A stretch of DNA of 64,000 bases from Bacteroidales bacterium (GCA_017523725.1 JAFWVY010000066.1:44199-108198), one strand, 5' to 3'. Counted from the stretch's first letter, positions 47,221-56,998 are shown. The notes: generated from the letters alone by a model not told the origin. Translations and numbers: made by a program.

Positions 47221-49317
47221 ATGAGAAAACTTTGCTCCCTGCTGGCCTCGGTATGCCTGTGCATCCTTCAGCTTTCTGCGCAGTTCGGCGGCAGCCACAT
47301 GCGAGACACCAATGCTGCATTCTACCAGACCGAAGAAGCCCGCGTCACCGGCAATCAGATTCTGGCCTATCAGCGTGTGACCGGCGGCTGGCCTAAGAAC
47401 ACCGACATGGAGGCGCGGCTGACACCCCAGGCGATGGCGCGCGTCCTGGCCGACAAAGGCCGTCGCGACGACTCGACCATCGACAACGGCGCCACCACCT
47501 CGCAGATGACTTTCCTGGCCCGGCTCTATCAGGCGACATCCGACACCGCTTATGCGGGAGGTTTCCGCAGGGGTGTGGCCTACCTGCTTGACGGACAGTA
47601 TGAAAATGGCGGATGGCCGCAGTTCTGGCCGGACATGAACGGTTACCAGTACAATATCACGTTCAACGACGATGCTATGGTGAATACGCTGCAGCTTTTC
47701 AGCGATATGATCCAGGGCAGGGAACCCTATGGCGGCAGCCTGATTGATGATGCAACCCGCCAACGTCTGCAGCGGGCTTATGACAAGGGCATCGACTGCA
47801 TCCTGAACACCCAGATCGTGGTACGCGGCAAACCGACCATATGGTGCCAGCAATACGACCGCGAAACGCTGAAGCCTGCCGGGGCGCGTGCCTATGAACT
47901 GCCTTCGTTCTGTTCGCAGGAGAGTGCAGCCATCGTCCGTCTGCTGATGAACGTGCCCGACCCCGGTGCGCGGATCGTCAAGGCGGTGCACGGTGCCATG
48001 CAATGGTTCGACACGTACAAACTCACCGGCGTGCGTGTAGAACGGACCGTAATCAACGGCGAGCGGACGGTGCATCTGGCGGAAAGCCCGGGTGCACCGG
48101 CCTTGTGGGCAAGGTTCTACGATCTGAAGTACAACGAACCGTATGTGTGCGACCGCGACGGCCTGCCTCGGCGCCGGCTCGAGGAAATCGGCCGCGAACG
48201 TCGCAGCGGCTACAGTTGGTACGGTACCCGCCCGGCGGCGCTCTATGCCTTGTACGATGCGTGGGCCGATCGGTACGACAAGCGGCACAAACTGAAAATC
48301 AGTCTGGATACACCGGGAGCCAATGAGAAAGGTACCATTGATATGTTCCGGCAGCATCGCATGAATCCGGCCGATTTCGATGTGACGGTCTCACCGGGTG
48401 GAAGCATCCAGGCGGCCATCGAAAAAGCCCCGGCTGACAATGCGGCGCCGTTCAAGATTCTGGTGCGGAAAGGCACCTACCATCAGCGTGTGGTGATCGA
48501 CCGCCCGCACATCGTACTCATCGGCGAAGACCGGGCCGAAACGGTGCTGGTTATCGACGACAGCGACATTGCGCCGGTCCGGGAAGGGGCCGCCGTGGAC
48601 GGCACGGTGCTGACGCTGACGGCGGCCGGTAACGATGCCGTCATCAGCGGATTCACCATCGACAACAACGTCAGCAACCACTGGACACCGACCGAGCAGT
48701 CTTATCAGGTGCCCCACCGTATGGCCGTCAGAGGTTCTGCCGACCGTACCATCCTGATAAATTGCAATATACACTCCAATGGCAACGATGCGCTGGCACT
48801 CTGGGCTGCGCATGGCGACGGCATGTACTACCATGCTGACCTCCGCATCGACTGTCCGGGGGTGGATTTCATCTGCCCGCGCGGCTGGTGTTATGCCACG
48901 CGCTGCCAGTTCATCGGCGGCGGGCGGGCCATGCTCTGGCATGACGGCCGCGGCGACCGGACCAAGAAATTTGTCATCACCAATTCCGATTTCGACGCTA
49001 CGGAGCCGACGCTGCTCGGACGTTATCACCACGATGCGCAGTTCTTCCTGCTCCATAACCGGTTCTCGGCGAACATCCTCAACCGGGACATCCAGTACGC
49101 GTATTCCGACCGGGTGCTTGACGCCTGTCCGTGGGGACAGCGGGTGTATTATCACAACTGCACGCGAGAAGGCGGTGTGACGGGCTGGATGCGCAACAAC
49201 ATCGCCGAGGCGGAGGAGGCGGTCGAGTCGTGGGCGATGACCGCAGCCTGGACTTTCGGCGGGCGATGGGATCCGGAAGACGTGCTGCAGGGACTCTGGG
49301 ACATTATAGCCTATTAA
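47221..49317 (+). CDS. Secreted pectate lyase (PL10)-pectinesterase (CE8) fusion
   Basis: A 698-aa bifunctional enzyme for homogalacturonan. Signal peptide (LCSLLASVCLCILQLSA), then a PL10 domain (about residues 30-350; TGGWPKNTDM, TIDNGATTSQM, WCQQYDRETLKPAGARAYELPS). A CE8 beta-helix domain (about 385-698) follows, with VSPGGSIQAAIEKAP, GTYHQRVVI, the NDALALWAAHGDGMYY region replacing the usual QDTL, and PGVDFICPRGWCYA holding the second aspartate. So the CE8 glutamine appears changed to asparagine. It would remove methyl esters and cleave the chain. Start at 47221 after the box at 47162. Confidence 0.9.
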   Translation: MRKLCSLLASVCLCILQLSAQFGGSHMRDTNAAFYQTEEARVTGNQILAYQRVTGGWPKNTDMEARLTPQAMARVLADKGRRDDSTIDNGATTSQMTFLARLYQATSDTAYAGGFRRGVAYLLDGQYENGGWPQFWPDMNGYQYNITFNDDAMVNTLQLFSDMIQGREPYGGSLIDDATRQRLQRAYDKGIDCILNTQIVVRGKPTIWCQQYDRETLKPAGARAYELPSFCSQESAAIVRLLMNVPDPGARIVKAVHGAMQWFDTYKLTGVRVERTVINGERTVHLAESPGAPALWARFYDLKYNEPYVCDRDGLPRRRLEEIGRERRSGYSWYGTRPAALYALYDAWADRYDKRHKLKISLDTPGANEKGTIDMFRQHRMNPADFDVTVSPGGSIQAAIEKAPADNAAPFKILVRKGTYHQRVVIDRPHIVLIGEDRAETVLVIDDSDIAPVREGAAVDGTVLTLTAAGNDAVISGFTIDNNVSNHWTPTEQSYQVPHRMAVRGSADRTILINCNIHSNGNDALALWAAHGDGMYYHADLRIDCPGVDFICPRGWCYATRCQFIGGGRAMLWHDGRGDRTKKFVITNSDFDATEPTLLGRYHHDAQFFLLHNRFSANILNRDIQYAYSDRVLDACPWGQRVYYHNCTREGGVTGWMRNNIAEAEEAVESWAMTAAWTFGGRWDPEDVLQGLWDIIAY

Positions 49318-49336
49318 GCCCCGCCGATTCATCTTA

Positions 49337-50023
49337 ATGCATAAAATCATGAAGTGGAGATTATTACCGATACTGATGCTGTACGTTGCGACGCTCTGTG
49401 CACAGCCGCGTACGATTGTCTGGGACGCTGCGGATTATCCGGCCATCCTGCAGGTGCACGGCGCGCCGCAGGTGATACAGACCGTGCTCGGCCCGGCGGT
49501 GGAGTTCAACGGCTCCACGGACGGCGTGTTCGTGGACGAAGTGCCTGTCAAGGGCATGGACGAAGTCACGCTGGAAGTCATTTTCAACCAGTATGGCGAT
49601 GCCAACTTCGAGCAGCGGTTCCTGCACATCGGGCAGGTCAGCGGCCCGCGCATCATGTTCGAAACGCGCGTGACGCCTGAGAAACGCTGGTATCTGGATG
49701 TCTTTGTCGTGATGGTGCAGGGCTCCGAGAACGCCATTGTCATTGATGAGCAGAAGACCCATCCGGCCGACCGGTGGTACAATGCGACGCTGGTGGCTTC
49801 CGGCGACAGCATCCGGGCCTATGTCAACGGCGAATTGCAGGGCGTGTCGCCGCTGCGGTTCCGGCAAGCCATCACCGAAGGCGTCACCTCCATCGGCGTG
49901 CGACAGAACCTCAGGAGCTGGTTCCGCGGCGCCATCTACAAGGTGCGCGTCACGCCGAAAGCCCTGAAACCCGAAGAATTTCTCAAGGATTACGAAATAT
50001 TGAACAACACATTGACAAAATAA
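49337..50023 (+). CDS. Secreted LamG/concanavalin-like domain protein
   Basis: A 228-aa secreted protein. Signal peptide (MKWRLLPILMLYVATLCA) is followed by one jelly-roll domain with the LamG pattern (AVEFNGSTDGVFV, EVTLEVIFNQYGD, WYNATLVASGDSIRAYVNGELQG, GAIYKVRVTPKALKPEEF). These domains bind carbohydrate or act as modules in PULs. It starts 20 bases after the PL10-CE8 gene in the same operon. The alternative start is ATG 49349. Confidence 0.85.
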   Translation: MHKIMKWRLLPILMLYVATLCAQPRTIVWDAADYPAILQVHGAPQVIQTVLGPAVEFNGSTDGVFVDEVPVKGMDEVTLEVIFNQYGDANFEQRFLHIGQVSGPRIMFETRVTPEKRWYLDVFVVMVQGSENAIVIDEQKTHPADRWYNATLVASGDSIRAYVNGELQGVSPLRFRQAITEGVTSIGVRQNLRSWFRGAIYKVRVTPKALKPEEFLKDYEILNNTLTK

Positions 50024-50026
50024 GCC

Positions 50027-50368
50027 ATGACAAAACAAAGCAAGAACTTCATTTTCGCGGAAGAGACCGCGTGGCACGATGCCGGTGCCGGTGCCGTACG
50101 CCAGATTCTGGGTTACAACGACCAGATTATGATGGTCAAAGTCAAATTCAGGAAGGGAGATGTCGGAGCACCCCATACCCATCCGCATGCGCAGGTCACC
50201 TATGTGGCGGAGGGTGCGTTCGAATTCACCGTCGGCGATGAGACCCGGGTGGTCCGTGTAGGCGATGCACTCTATCAGCAGCCAGACGTGGTGCACGGAT
50301 GTGTCTGTCTCGAGGACGGCATCCTGATTGACTGCTTCAGTCCGATGCGCGAAACCTTTTTGGTTTAG
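50027..50368 (+). CDS. KdgF-like cupin protein
   Basis: A 113-aa single-domain cupin with metal-ligand motifs GAPHTHPHAQVTYVAEG and PDVVHG. This spacing is that of KdgF, which converts unsaturated monogalacturonate to 5-keto-4-deoxyuronate. No signal peptide is present, so it is cytoplasmic. The setting between pectin genes (3 bases on each side) supports this role. General cupin function is the alternative. Confidence 0.8.
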   Translation: MTKQSKNFIFAEETAWHDAGAGAVRQILGYNDQIMMVKVKFRKGDVGAPHTHPHAQVTYVAEGAFEFTVGDETRVVRVGDALYQQPDVVHGCVCLEDGILIDCFSPMRETFLV

Positions 50369-50371
50369 GCC

Positions 50372-52840
50372 ATGAGACGCGCGTGGTTTTTTGCGGCGCT
50401 GGTCCTGCTGTCCTGCACGGTCTGTCCTGCCCGGGAAAACGTTCTCCGTTATGAGACGCCCGCCGCATACTGGGAGGAGGCGCTGCCGATCGGCAACGGC
50501 CGCATCGGTGCCATGGTGTACGGCGATCCGCAGGAGGAACAGTTTCAGCTGAACGAAGAAACCATCTGGTCCGGTGCACCTTACGAGAATTGGAGTCCTG
50601 ATGCGTTGCAGAACCTCCCGGTGGTGCGCCGTATGCTTTTCGAAGGCAAGTACATGGAGGCGCAGAACCTGGCTGATGCAACCTTTTTGTCGCCGGTTGG
50701 CGAAGAAATGCAGTACCAGACGGCTGGGACGCTCCGGCTCCGGTTCGGCGAGCGGGAGGTGACCGGCTACCGCCGGGAACTCGATCTCGACCGTGCCGTG
50801 GTGCGCGTCACCTACAAGGTAGGAGAGGTGACGTTCACCGAAGAATCCTTTGCTTCGTTCACCGACCAGTTGATTGTGGTCCGCATCACGGCCGACCGGC
50901 CCCGCAGCATCCAGTGCGCGCTGCACTATACCACGCCGATGCCTTCTCCGGAGGTGCATGTCCTGCCGGGACGCATCCTGCGGCTGGAAGGAAACGGCTC
51001 GCCGAAAGGCGGCCTGCCGGGAGCCGTCCACTATGTGACCGACACCCGGGTGGACGTGAAGGGCGGACGCGTGACGGCCGATGACACGGCCATGTATGTG
51101 AGCGGAGCCAGCGAATTGCTGCTGCATATCGCCATGGGTACGAATTTCGTGTCGTACCGGGATGTGTCGGGTGATGCCGCCGCCCGTACGGCTGCGGCGA
51201 TGCGGAATGCCGCGCGGCCCTACGGCAAGGCTCTGGCGGCGCATGTGGCAGCTTACCGGGCGCAGTACGACCGCGTCGCGCTTCAGCTCGGTGCACCGGA
51301 TACCCCGGACGACGGCCGGCCGACCGACCAGCGGGTGCGCGATTTCCGGCAGACGGCCGATCCCGGACTGGTGCAACTCTATTTCCAGTTCGGACGGTAT
51401 CTGCTCATCAGTTGCTCGCAGCCAGGCACCCAGCCGGCCAATCTGCAGGGTATCTGGAACTGGCGGCTCAAGGCACCGTGGTGCGGCAACTATACCACCA
51501 ACATCAACGTAGAAATGAACTACTGGCCGGCCGAGGTCACGAACCTGGCCGAATTGCACGAGCCCTTTGTGCAGATGGCCAGGGAACTTGCGGAGAGTGG
51601 TGCGCAGACGGCCCGCCGGATGTATGGCTGCCGGGGATGGGTACTGCACCACAACAGCGACCTGTGGCGCTGTACCGGTGCGCTCGACCATGCCTATTGC
51701 GGTTTGTGGCCCACCGGCGGCGCGTGGGTGTGCCGCCATCTGTGGGAGCGTTACCTGTACAATGCCGACAAGGACTATCTGGCTTCGGTGTATCCGGTGA
51801 TGAAATCTGCGGCCATGTTTTTTGTGGATTTTCTGGTCGAAGATCCGCATACGGGCTACTTGGTAGCTGGACCTTCCTGCTCACCCGAGAATCGACCGGC
51901 CGGGCAACAGAGCAATCTGTTCATGGGCGTTACGATGGACAACCAGCTCATTTCCGATTTGTTCTCCAATACTGTGGCAGCGGCGCAGGTACTCGGTCTG
52001 AAAGATGCTTTCTGCGACACGCTGACGACCATGCGCCGGCGTCTTCCGCCGATGCAGATAGGCCGTCACGGCCAGTTGCAGGAGTGGTTCGAAGACTGGG
52101 ACAACCCGCAGGACCACCACCGCCATGTCTCGCATCTCTGGGGACTGTTCCCCGGCAGTCAGATTTCACCGTACCGTACACCGGTGCTGTTCGAGGCCGT
52201 CCGCAACAGCCTGACCCAGCGTGGTGACGCCTCTACCGGCTGGTCGATGGGATGGAAAGTGTGCCTGTGGGCCCGGCTGCTGGACGGCAACCATGCCTTC
52301 AAACTCATCACCGACCAGCTGACTCTGGTCAGTCCTACGGTGCAAGGAGGTCAGGGCGGTGGCACATATCCCAATCTGTTCGATGCCCATCCGCCCTTCC
52401 AGATCGACGGCAACTTCGGGTGTACGGCCGGTATCGCCGAAATGTTGCTGCAGAGCCACGACGGGGCGCTCCATCTGCTGCCGGCACTGCCGGAAGTATG
52501 GACAGAAGGGTCCGTAACCGGTCTGCGGGCGCGGGGCGGTTTCGTCGTAGAGCAACTCGTCTGGAAAGACGGCCGGGTGGCGCGTGCGGTTATCCGATCC
52601 ACTGCCGGCGGTGCTTTGCGGTTGCGGGCGGCGGTTCCCTTGCAGGGCGAAGGCCTTCGTCCTGCCGAAGGTTTGCCGGAGAATCCGCTGTTCGCCTATC
52701 AGGAAGTGCTGAAGCCGCTGGTCAGCGTCGAGGCACCGCTGCGTGGCAACGATTTGGCCGAAGTATACGAATACGACTGCACCACCGTGCCGGGACAAGT
52801 CGTCACCGTGACGTTTGGTGATGGTGCAGGACGGGAGTAA
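50372..52840 (+). CDS. Secreted GH95-family glycoside hydrolase
   Basis: An 822-aa GH95 enzyme, a family of 1,2-alpha-L-fucosidases and alpha-L-galactosidases. Signal peptide ([17 protein letters not shown]). The N-terminal beta domain has [19 protein letters not shown] and [11 protein letters not shown]. The (alpha/alpha)6 barrel keeps the catalytic residues: Asn pair in [12 protein letters not shown] (about 376), Glu in [13 protein letters not shown] (about 570) and Asp in [10 protein letters not shown] (about 679). In a pectin operon it may remove L-fucose or L-galactose from side chains. Confidence 0.92.
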   Translation: MRRAWFFAALVLLSCTVCPARENVLRYETPAAYWEEALPIGNGRIGAMVYGDPQEEQFQLNEETIWSGAPYENWSPDALQNLPVVRRMLFEGKYMEAQNLADATFLSPVGEEMQYQTAGTLRLRFGEREVTGYRRELDLDRAVVRVTYKVGEVTFTEESFASFTDQLIVVRITADRPRSIQCALHYTTPMPSPEVHVLPGRILRLEGNGSPKGGLPGAVHYVTDTRVDVKGGRVTADDTAMYVSGASELLLHIAMGTNFVSYRDVSGDAAARTAAAMRNAARPYGKALAAHVAAYRAQYDRVALQLGAPDTPDDGRPTDQRVRDFRQTADPGLVQLYFQFGRYLLISCSQPGTQPANLQGIWNWRLKAPWCGNYTTNINVEMNYWPAEVTNLAELHEPFVQMARELAESGAQTARRMYGCRGWVLHHNSDLWRCTGALDHAYCGLWPTGGAWVCRHLWERYLYNADKDYLASVYPVMKSAAMFFVDFLVEDPHTGYLVAGPSCSPENRPAGQQSNLFMGVTMDNQLISDLFSNTVAAAQVLGLKDAFCDTLTTMRRRLPPMQIGRHGQLQEWFEDWDNPQDHHRHVSHLWGLFPGSQISPYRTPVLFEAVRNSLTQRGDASTGWSMGWKVCLWARLLDGNHAFKLITDQLTLVSPTVQGGQGGGTYPNLFDAHPPFQIDGNFGCTAGIAEMLLQSHDGALHLLPALPEVWTEGSVTGLRARGGFVVEQLVWKDGRVARAVIRSTAGGALRLRAAVPLQGEGLRPAEGLPENPLFAYQEVLKPLVSVEAPLRGNDLAEVYEYDCTTVPGQVVTVTFGDGAGRE

Positions 52841-52879
52841 ATATTTCAGGAATAACTATTTGCAAGACTTTCGGATACA

Positions 52880-54481
52880 ATGAGGCAACTGTTTCGAATA
52901 TGGCTTGCGGCACTGCTGCTCGTCCGGCCGGCATACGGTGCGGACGAAACGCTTTCGCGGGACGAGGTGCTCCGGGCCATGAAAAAGGCCGCTGCCTATA
53001 TGATGGACACGGTGAGTGTCAACGGCGGCTTCGTCTGGAGTTACCTGCCCGATTTTTCACGGCGTTGGGGCGAGATGGAAGCCGGTCCGACCATGGTCTG
53101 GACCCAGTCGCAGAGCACGCCTGAAATGGGGCATCTGCTGTTGGACGCCTACCATGCCACAGGCGACGAATATTATTACGAAGCGGCGCGGAAGGTGGCC
53201 GGGGTGCTGATTCTGGGACAATTACCCTGCGGCGGCTGGAACTATTGCTTCGACGTCGCAGGAGAGGCTTCTCTGAAAAACTGGTATGCGACCGTCGGAG
53301 CCAACGGATGGCGTCTGGAAGAATTCCAGCATTACTATGGCAACGCCACCTTCGACGATGCCTGTACGACCAACTGCGGCGAATTCATGCTCCGCATGTA
53401 TCTGGAACGGCACGATCCGGCCTGTAGGGAGGCCTTGGACAAGGTCATCGCCTTTGTGCTCGAGAGCCAGTATCCCTGCGGCGGCTGGCCCCAGCGTTAT
53501 CCGCTGATGTCCGATCATCCCGTCGGGGGGAAGGCGGACTACACACCGTTCATCACGCTGAACGACGACGTGCTGCCGGCCTGCATCGAGTTCCTGCTCA
53601 AATGCAGCCGCTGCCTCGACCGGCCTGCCTTGCTGGAACCGGTCCGCCGGGCCATGTATCTCTGCATCCGTCTGCAGCAGCCGGCACCGTATGCCGGCTG
53701 GGCCGACCAGTACACCGTGGATGACCTGCGTCCGGCCCACGCCCGCACCTATGAGCCGGCAGCCGTCAATACCAGTACCACGATGCGCATGATCAGCAAC
53801 ATGTACCATTTCTACGGGATGACCGGCGATACCTTGTTTCTTTCAGGCATTCCGGCGGCCATCGATTTCCTGGCTGCGCAGGGACTTTCTGCGGAGGATG
53901 CGGCCCGGGCCGGCCGGCGGACGGGAGGCGGCAGTATCCTTGTACCGCGTTTTGTCAATCCGGAAACGGGTACGCCGCATTATATCCACCGCGAGGGCAG
54001 CAATGTGCAGAACGGCCGCTATTACTATGACACCGATCCGGCCGGGACCATCGGCCATTACAGTTCATTTGCCACGGTAAATGTTGCCTCGCTGCGGCAA
54101 CGCTACGAGACGGTGCGCAACACCCCCACGGAAGAAATAACGAAAGATTCACCGCTGCTGCATCCGGCGCCGGCCGGCCTTAGCCGCTATTATACGCGCG
54201 GTTCGTCCGGCTTCGGCCGCAGTCCGGAGACGGTTGTCGCCGGGCATGTTGCATCGCTGACAGATGCCGGTTGCTGGCTCACGCCGCTGTACAACACCAG
54301 CCATCCGTATGCGCCGTACAACGATACGGTGCCAAGTCACGACCGGCAATATGTCTCGACCAATGTCGGCGACGAGCACGACACGTCACCGTTTGCCACA
54401 CGGGAACCGCCCCTGGGCATCTCCATTTCGGACTTCATATCCAGGATGTCGGCGATGCTGCACTACATAGCGGGCGAGTAG
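52880..54481 (+). CDS. Secreted PL10-like pectate lyase family protein
   Basis: A 533-aa secreted protein with a signal peptide (FRIWLAALLLVRPAYG). The (alpha/alpha) repeats PCGGWNYCFD, FDDACTTNCGEFMLRMY and PCGGWPQRYPL resemble PL10, and WADQYTVDDLRPAHARTYEP is the counterpart of the PL10 catalytic segment. The C-terminal part (from about residue 330) is not recognised. It is more diverged than the lyase domain at 47221, so its substrate may differ. It follows GH95 by 39 bases and ends the operon. Confidence 0.8.
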   Translation: MRQLFRIWLAALLLVRPAYGADETLSRDEVLRAMKKAAAYMMDTVSVNGGFVWSYLPDFSRRWGEMEAGPTMVWTQSQSTPEMGHLLLDAYHATGDEYYYEAARKVAGVLILGQLPCGGWNYCFDVAGEASLKNWYATVGANGWRLEEFQHYYGNATFDDACTTNCGEFMLRMYLERHDPACREALDKVIAFVLESQYPCGGWPQRYPLMSDHPVGGKADYTPFITLNDDVLPACIEFLLKCSRCLDRPALLEPVRRAMYLCIRLQQPAPYAGWADQYTVDDLRPAHARTYEPAAVNTSTTMRMISNMYHFYGMTGDTLFLSGIPAAIDFLAAQGLSAEDAARAGRRTGGGSILVPRFVNPETGTPHYIHREGSNVQNGRYYYDTDPAGTIGHYSSFATVNVASLRQRYETVRNTPTEEITKDSPLLHPAPAGLSRYYTRGSSGFGRSPETVVAGHVASLTDAGCWLTPLYNTSHPYAPYNDTVPSHDRQYVSTNVGDEHDTSPFATREPPLGISISDFISRMSAMLHYIAGE

Positions 54482-54514
54482 CCGCTTTGACCCGCAAACG
54501 ATGTCCCAGTTCCA

Positions 54515-54628
54515 AAGGAATATGCTTTTCAGATCGTCGCGCCTGTGGCGCGACCCCCTCCACCGCTACGCGGCGGATCCTCCCCTCTAACAGCCGAGGG
54601 TGGCTAGGGTCTTCAAAGCATATTCCTT
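54515..54628. repeat. 14-bp perfect inverted repeat enclosing about 86 bp
   Basis: AAGGAATATGCTTT (54515-54528) is exactly inverted as AAAGCATATTCCTT (54615-54628). Inside are small hairpins: CCGC/GCGG (54563-54573) and CCCTC/GAGGG (54583-54600). The composition (CCTCCACCGC, GGATCCTCCCC) looks like a REP or MITE-like element. Confidence 0.75.
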
Positions 54629-54782
54629 CTCCACTTATAGAGAACCCAAGCCGGAGGCGTGGGGGGATGAGCGAAGCGAAGGTTTGCGGGGCAAAGCTGC
54701 CGGGACGACATCTCCCCGGCAAAAGGGAAGGAGTATAGCTGCCGGAGTGGTTATGCCACCAGCTTTGAAGGGCTTTTCAGAT
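54524..54782. repeat. Direct repeat GCTTTTCAGAT flanking about 237 bp
   Basis: GCTTTTCAGAT occurs at 54524-54534 and 54772-54782 in the same orientation. A stem GCCGGG/CCCGGC (54699-54704 with 54715-54720) lies between. Direct repeats at the edges could be a target-site duplication or a duplication scar. Confidence 0.6.
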
Positions 54783-54799
54783 GGAATGCTGCGGCGGTG

Positions 54800-55693
54800 C
54801 TATTTCAGGTTATCCACCAGTGCGAACCAGGCTTCGGCCGTCTTGATGTTGCCCTTGCTCCAGCAGGAACCGTAGTAATAGACAAACGGCTCGCCGGAAC
54901 GGACTTTCCGGATGACGAGTCCGTGCTCGTCTTCGTTGCCGCAACGGACTGCATCGGCATTCGGCACATAGACTGCCACGCCCAGCATGCCGTCTTCGGG
55001 TTCGATGCTCTGGTCGGATGCGCGTTCCCAGATGGCATAGCGGTCGGATGCGGCCTTTTCGTTGACGATGGTGTTCTGGCTGACGTGACGGAACACGCCG
55101 GCTGCCACGTCCAGCACGTCACCGTAGGCACCGGAGAACGTGTACGTGTCTTCCACCTTGCAGAAATAACTGTCGGCCGTCACTGTGATTTTCTTGTCGA
55201 GCGCGATGGTCTGGCCTTTGGTCTCCCATGCGGGATAGTGCAGCACGAAGACCACCTTTTCAGGGGTGTCTTCAAGGATTTCATAGCTGCGGTAGTTGGT
55301 GGCCGGATACTGGATGGTGTCTTCGATCAGCACCGCAGAGGCGCCGCCGCCGAGACTCACCGACACTTTGTAGCAATCCTTGCCGTCGCCGTGGTTGTGG
55401 TGATAGTATTCGGGATCCTGCTGGGCTGCGGCGTACCATTCGTCGGCCACCAGCTTGCCCGGCATCTTGACCCAGATGTCGATGCCCGGCGATGTCGGGT
55501 TGCCTTCGAGGGCATGGCCGTAGAGCCGGCCGGCGATGAAGTTGTTCTCGAATACGAAATCGTCAGAACGTTCGGGGACGTAGCGCGCCATCACTTTCCG
55601 TTCAGAAGTTGTTTCCGCAGGTTTCGGAGCCTGTTTGCAGCCGGCGAGGCACAGGGCCGCCACTGCGAAGAGCAAATACTTTTTCATTTTCAT
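54800..55693 (-). CDS. DUF4861 lipoprotein
   Basis: A 297-aa predicted lipoprotein (signal YLLFAVAALCLAGC, lipobox). It matches DUF4861 (RYVPERSDDFVFENNFIAGRLYGHAL, YHHNHGDGKDCYKVSVSLGGG, EDTYTF, FVYYYGSCWSKGN). These beta-rich proteins occur in Bacteroidota polysaccharide loci with no firmly known reaction. It faces the opposite way from both the pectin operon and the URO-D-GH3 pair. Start at 55693 or 55687. Confidence 0.85.
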   Translation of the reverse strand: MKMKKYLLFAVAALCLAGCKQAPKPAETTSERKVMARYVPERSDDFVFENNFIAGRLYGHALEGNPTSPGIDIWVKMPGKLVADEWYAAAQQDPEYYHHNHGDGKDCYKVSVSLGGGASAVLIEDTIQYPATNYRSYEILEDTPEKVVFVLHYPAWETKGQTIALDKKITVTADSYFCKVEDTYTFSGAYGDVLDVAAGVFRHVSQNTIVNEKAASDRYAIWERASDQSIEPEDGMLGVAVYVPNADAVRCGNEDEHGLVIRKVRSGEPFVYYYGSCWSKGNIKTAEAWFALVDNLK

Positions 55694-55921
55694 CTTTTTT
55701 GGTTCGGTTTTCTCTTGCTCCGATATTGACAACTTGCTGTGACATTGTTGTTTACAACATCGTTGCCATGCAATCGGAGCCGATGGCAAGTTGCCTAAAA
55801 AAAAACAGAAAAGCAAGTCCCGGAAGAATCCGCAGCGAGGACACCTTGTGTACGGCCAGGCAGACATTGTATCCGATATTGGGAAAACATGCACGGATGC
55901 CAGACGGAACAAAAAAAATCA

Positions 55922-55929
55922 TAAATTTG
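55922..55929 (+). promoter_or_regulatory. -7 promoter box for the URO-D-like/GH3 pair
   Basis: TAAATTTG matches TAnnTTTG and lies 55 bases before the URO-D-like start at 55985. Confidence 0.55.
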
Positions 55930-55984
55930 CATATTGCTGCCGTGTCTGCATGGCGGGCGCTACACTAACCATATTTACACCATT

Positions 55985-56998
55985 ATGAGAAATTTTATCT
56001 TTATTGCCATGGCCCTGCTGTGTATGTTGGGTGTCACTTCATGCAACAATAACCGGGTTCCTGAGAACAAGAAAGAAATCATGGACCGTTTCGTAGCCGG
56101 CACGCTCGATCCGTCGTATGTCCCGGCGGCTTTTTTCATCCATTTCGGAAGCAACCAGAAGACCGGCGATGCAGCCGTGCAGGCGCACCTGGAGCATCTC
56201 AGGAATTCCGACATGGACATCATGAAAGTCCAGTTCGAACAGAGTATGCCGCGCATCCGGAATCTTGATGCACAGGAGACCTGGGACGCCATCGGCCCGG
56301 TCAAGACCGATTTCTACCGTCCGACCCTCGAAATCATCAAGAAACTGCAGGAGGCGGTCGGTTCTGAGGTCTATGTGCTGCCGACCCTCTATTCGCCGTA
56401 TCAGGTGGCGCGTCAGTCGCTCACCGAGCCTGAGATTGCCAAAGCCGCGGTGGAGCGTCCGGAAGACCTCAAACGCGTGCTCGGCTACTATGCGGATGCA
56501 TTGGTCTGGCTTGTAAAGGAATGCAAGGCCGCCGGCATCGAAGGGTTCTATATGTGCACGCAGGGCGGTGAAGCCAAGTTCGAGGAGATTCCCGGCTGGT
56601 TCACCGAGATCATCCGGCCCAACGACCTGAAAGTCATGAACGAGTGCGTTAAAGACACGAAGGTCAACATCCTGCATATCTGCGACTGGGAAGGACCGTA
56701 CAACGACCTGACCCGCTATGCGGACTATCCCGGCCAGATTGTCAATACGCCCATCTATATCGCCGGCAAACCGTTCTCGTTGCAAGACGGCGTCAAACTG
56801 TTCAACCGCCCGGTGCTCGGCGGTCTCGACCGGAAGAAGGAAATCGTCCACAGCAGCGTGGAGGAACTCACCGCCACGGTTGATGCCGTGCTGAAGGCTG
56901 CTCCGGCCGGGAAGACGATGCTCGGCGCGGAATGCACGGTGGGCGGCGCTTCGCCCGAGAACATCCGTGCGGCTGTCGCTACGGCACATCACCGATAG
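55985..56998 (+). CDS. URO-D/methyltransferase-fold lipoprotein
   Basis: A 337-aa protein with a lipoprotein signal (MRNFIFIAMALLCMLGVTSC) and a body resembling the uroporphyrinogen-decarboxylase-like TIM barrel: FFIHFGSNQKTGD, DIMKVQFEQ, VLPTLYSPYQVA, GFYMCTQGG, ILHICDWEGPYNDL and LGAECTVGG (Cys near residue 315). True UroD is cytoplasmic, so here a secreted relative is predicted, perhaps for carbohydrate. It precedes GH3 by 50 bases. Confidence 0.75.
   Translation: MRNFIFIAMALLCMLGVTSCNNNRVPENKKEIMDRFVAGTLDPSYVPAAFFIHFGSNQKTGDAAVQAHLEHLRNSDMDIMKVQFEQSMPRIRNLDAQETWDAIGPVKTDFYRPTLEIIKKLQEAVGSEVYVLPTLYSPYQVARQSLTEPEIAKAAVERPEDLKRVLGYYADALVWLVKECKAAGIEGFYMCTQGGEAKFEEIPGWFTEIIRPNDLKVMNECVKDTKVNILHICDWEGPYNDLTRYADYPGQIVNTPIYIAGKPFSLQDGVKLFNRPVLGGLDRKKEIVHSSVEELTATVDAVLKAAPAGKTMLGAECTVGGASPENIRAAVATAHHR

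Larger units (their letters stand above)
54482..54799. other. Intergenic region with a structured repeat
   Basis: Between the PL10-like and DUF4861 genes. Short open frames here have no recognisable protein. The region holds the inverted and direct repeats listed separately. Confidence 0.65.

Noticed and set aside
49364..51850. An 828-codon open frame antisense to LamG, cupin and GH95
   Set aside because: It crosses three well-supported genes and has no signal or domain. It is explained by high GC and few stop codons.
54600..54875. Short open frame in the 54.5-54.8 kb repeat
   Set aside because: The peptide has no family pattern and the region is made of inverted and direct repeats, so it is probably spurious.
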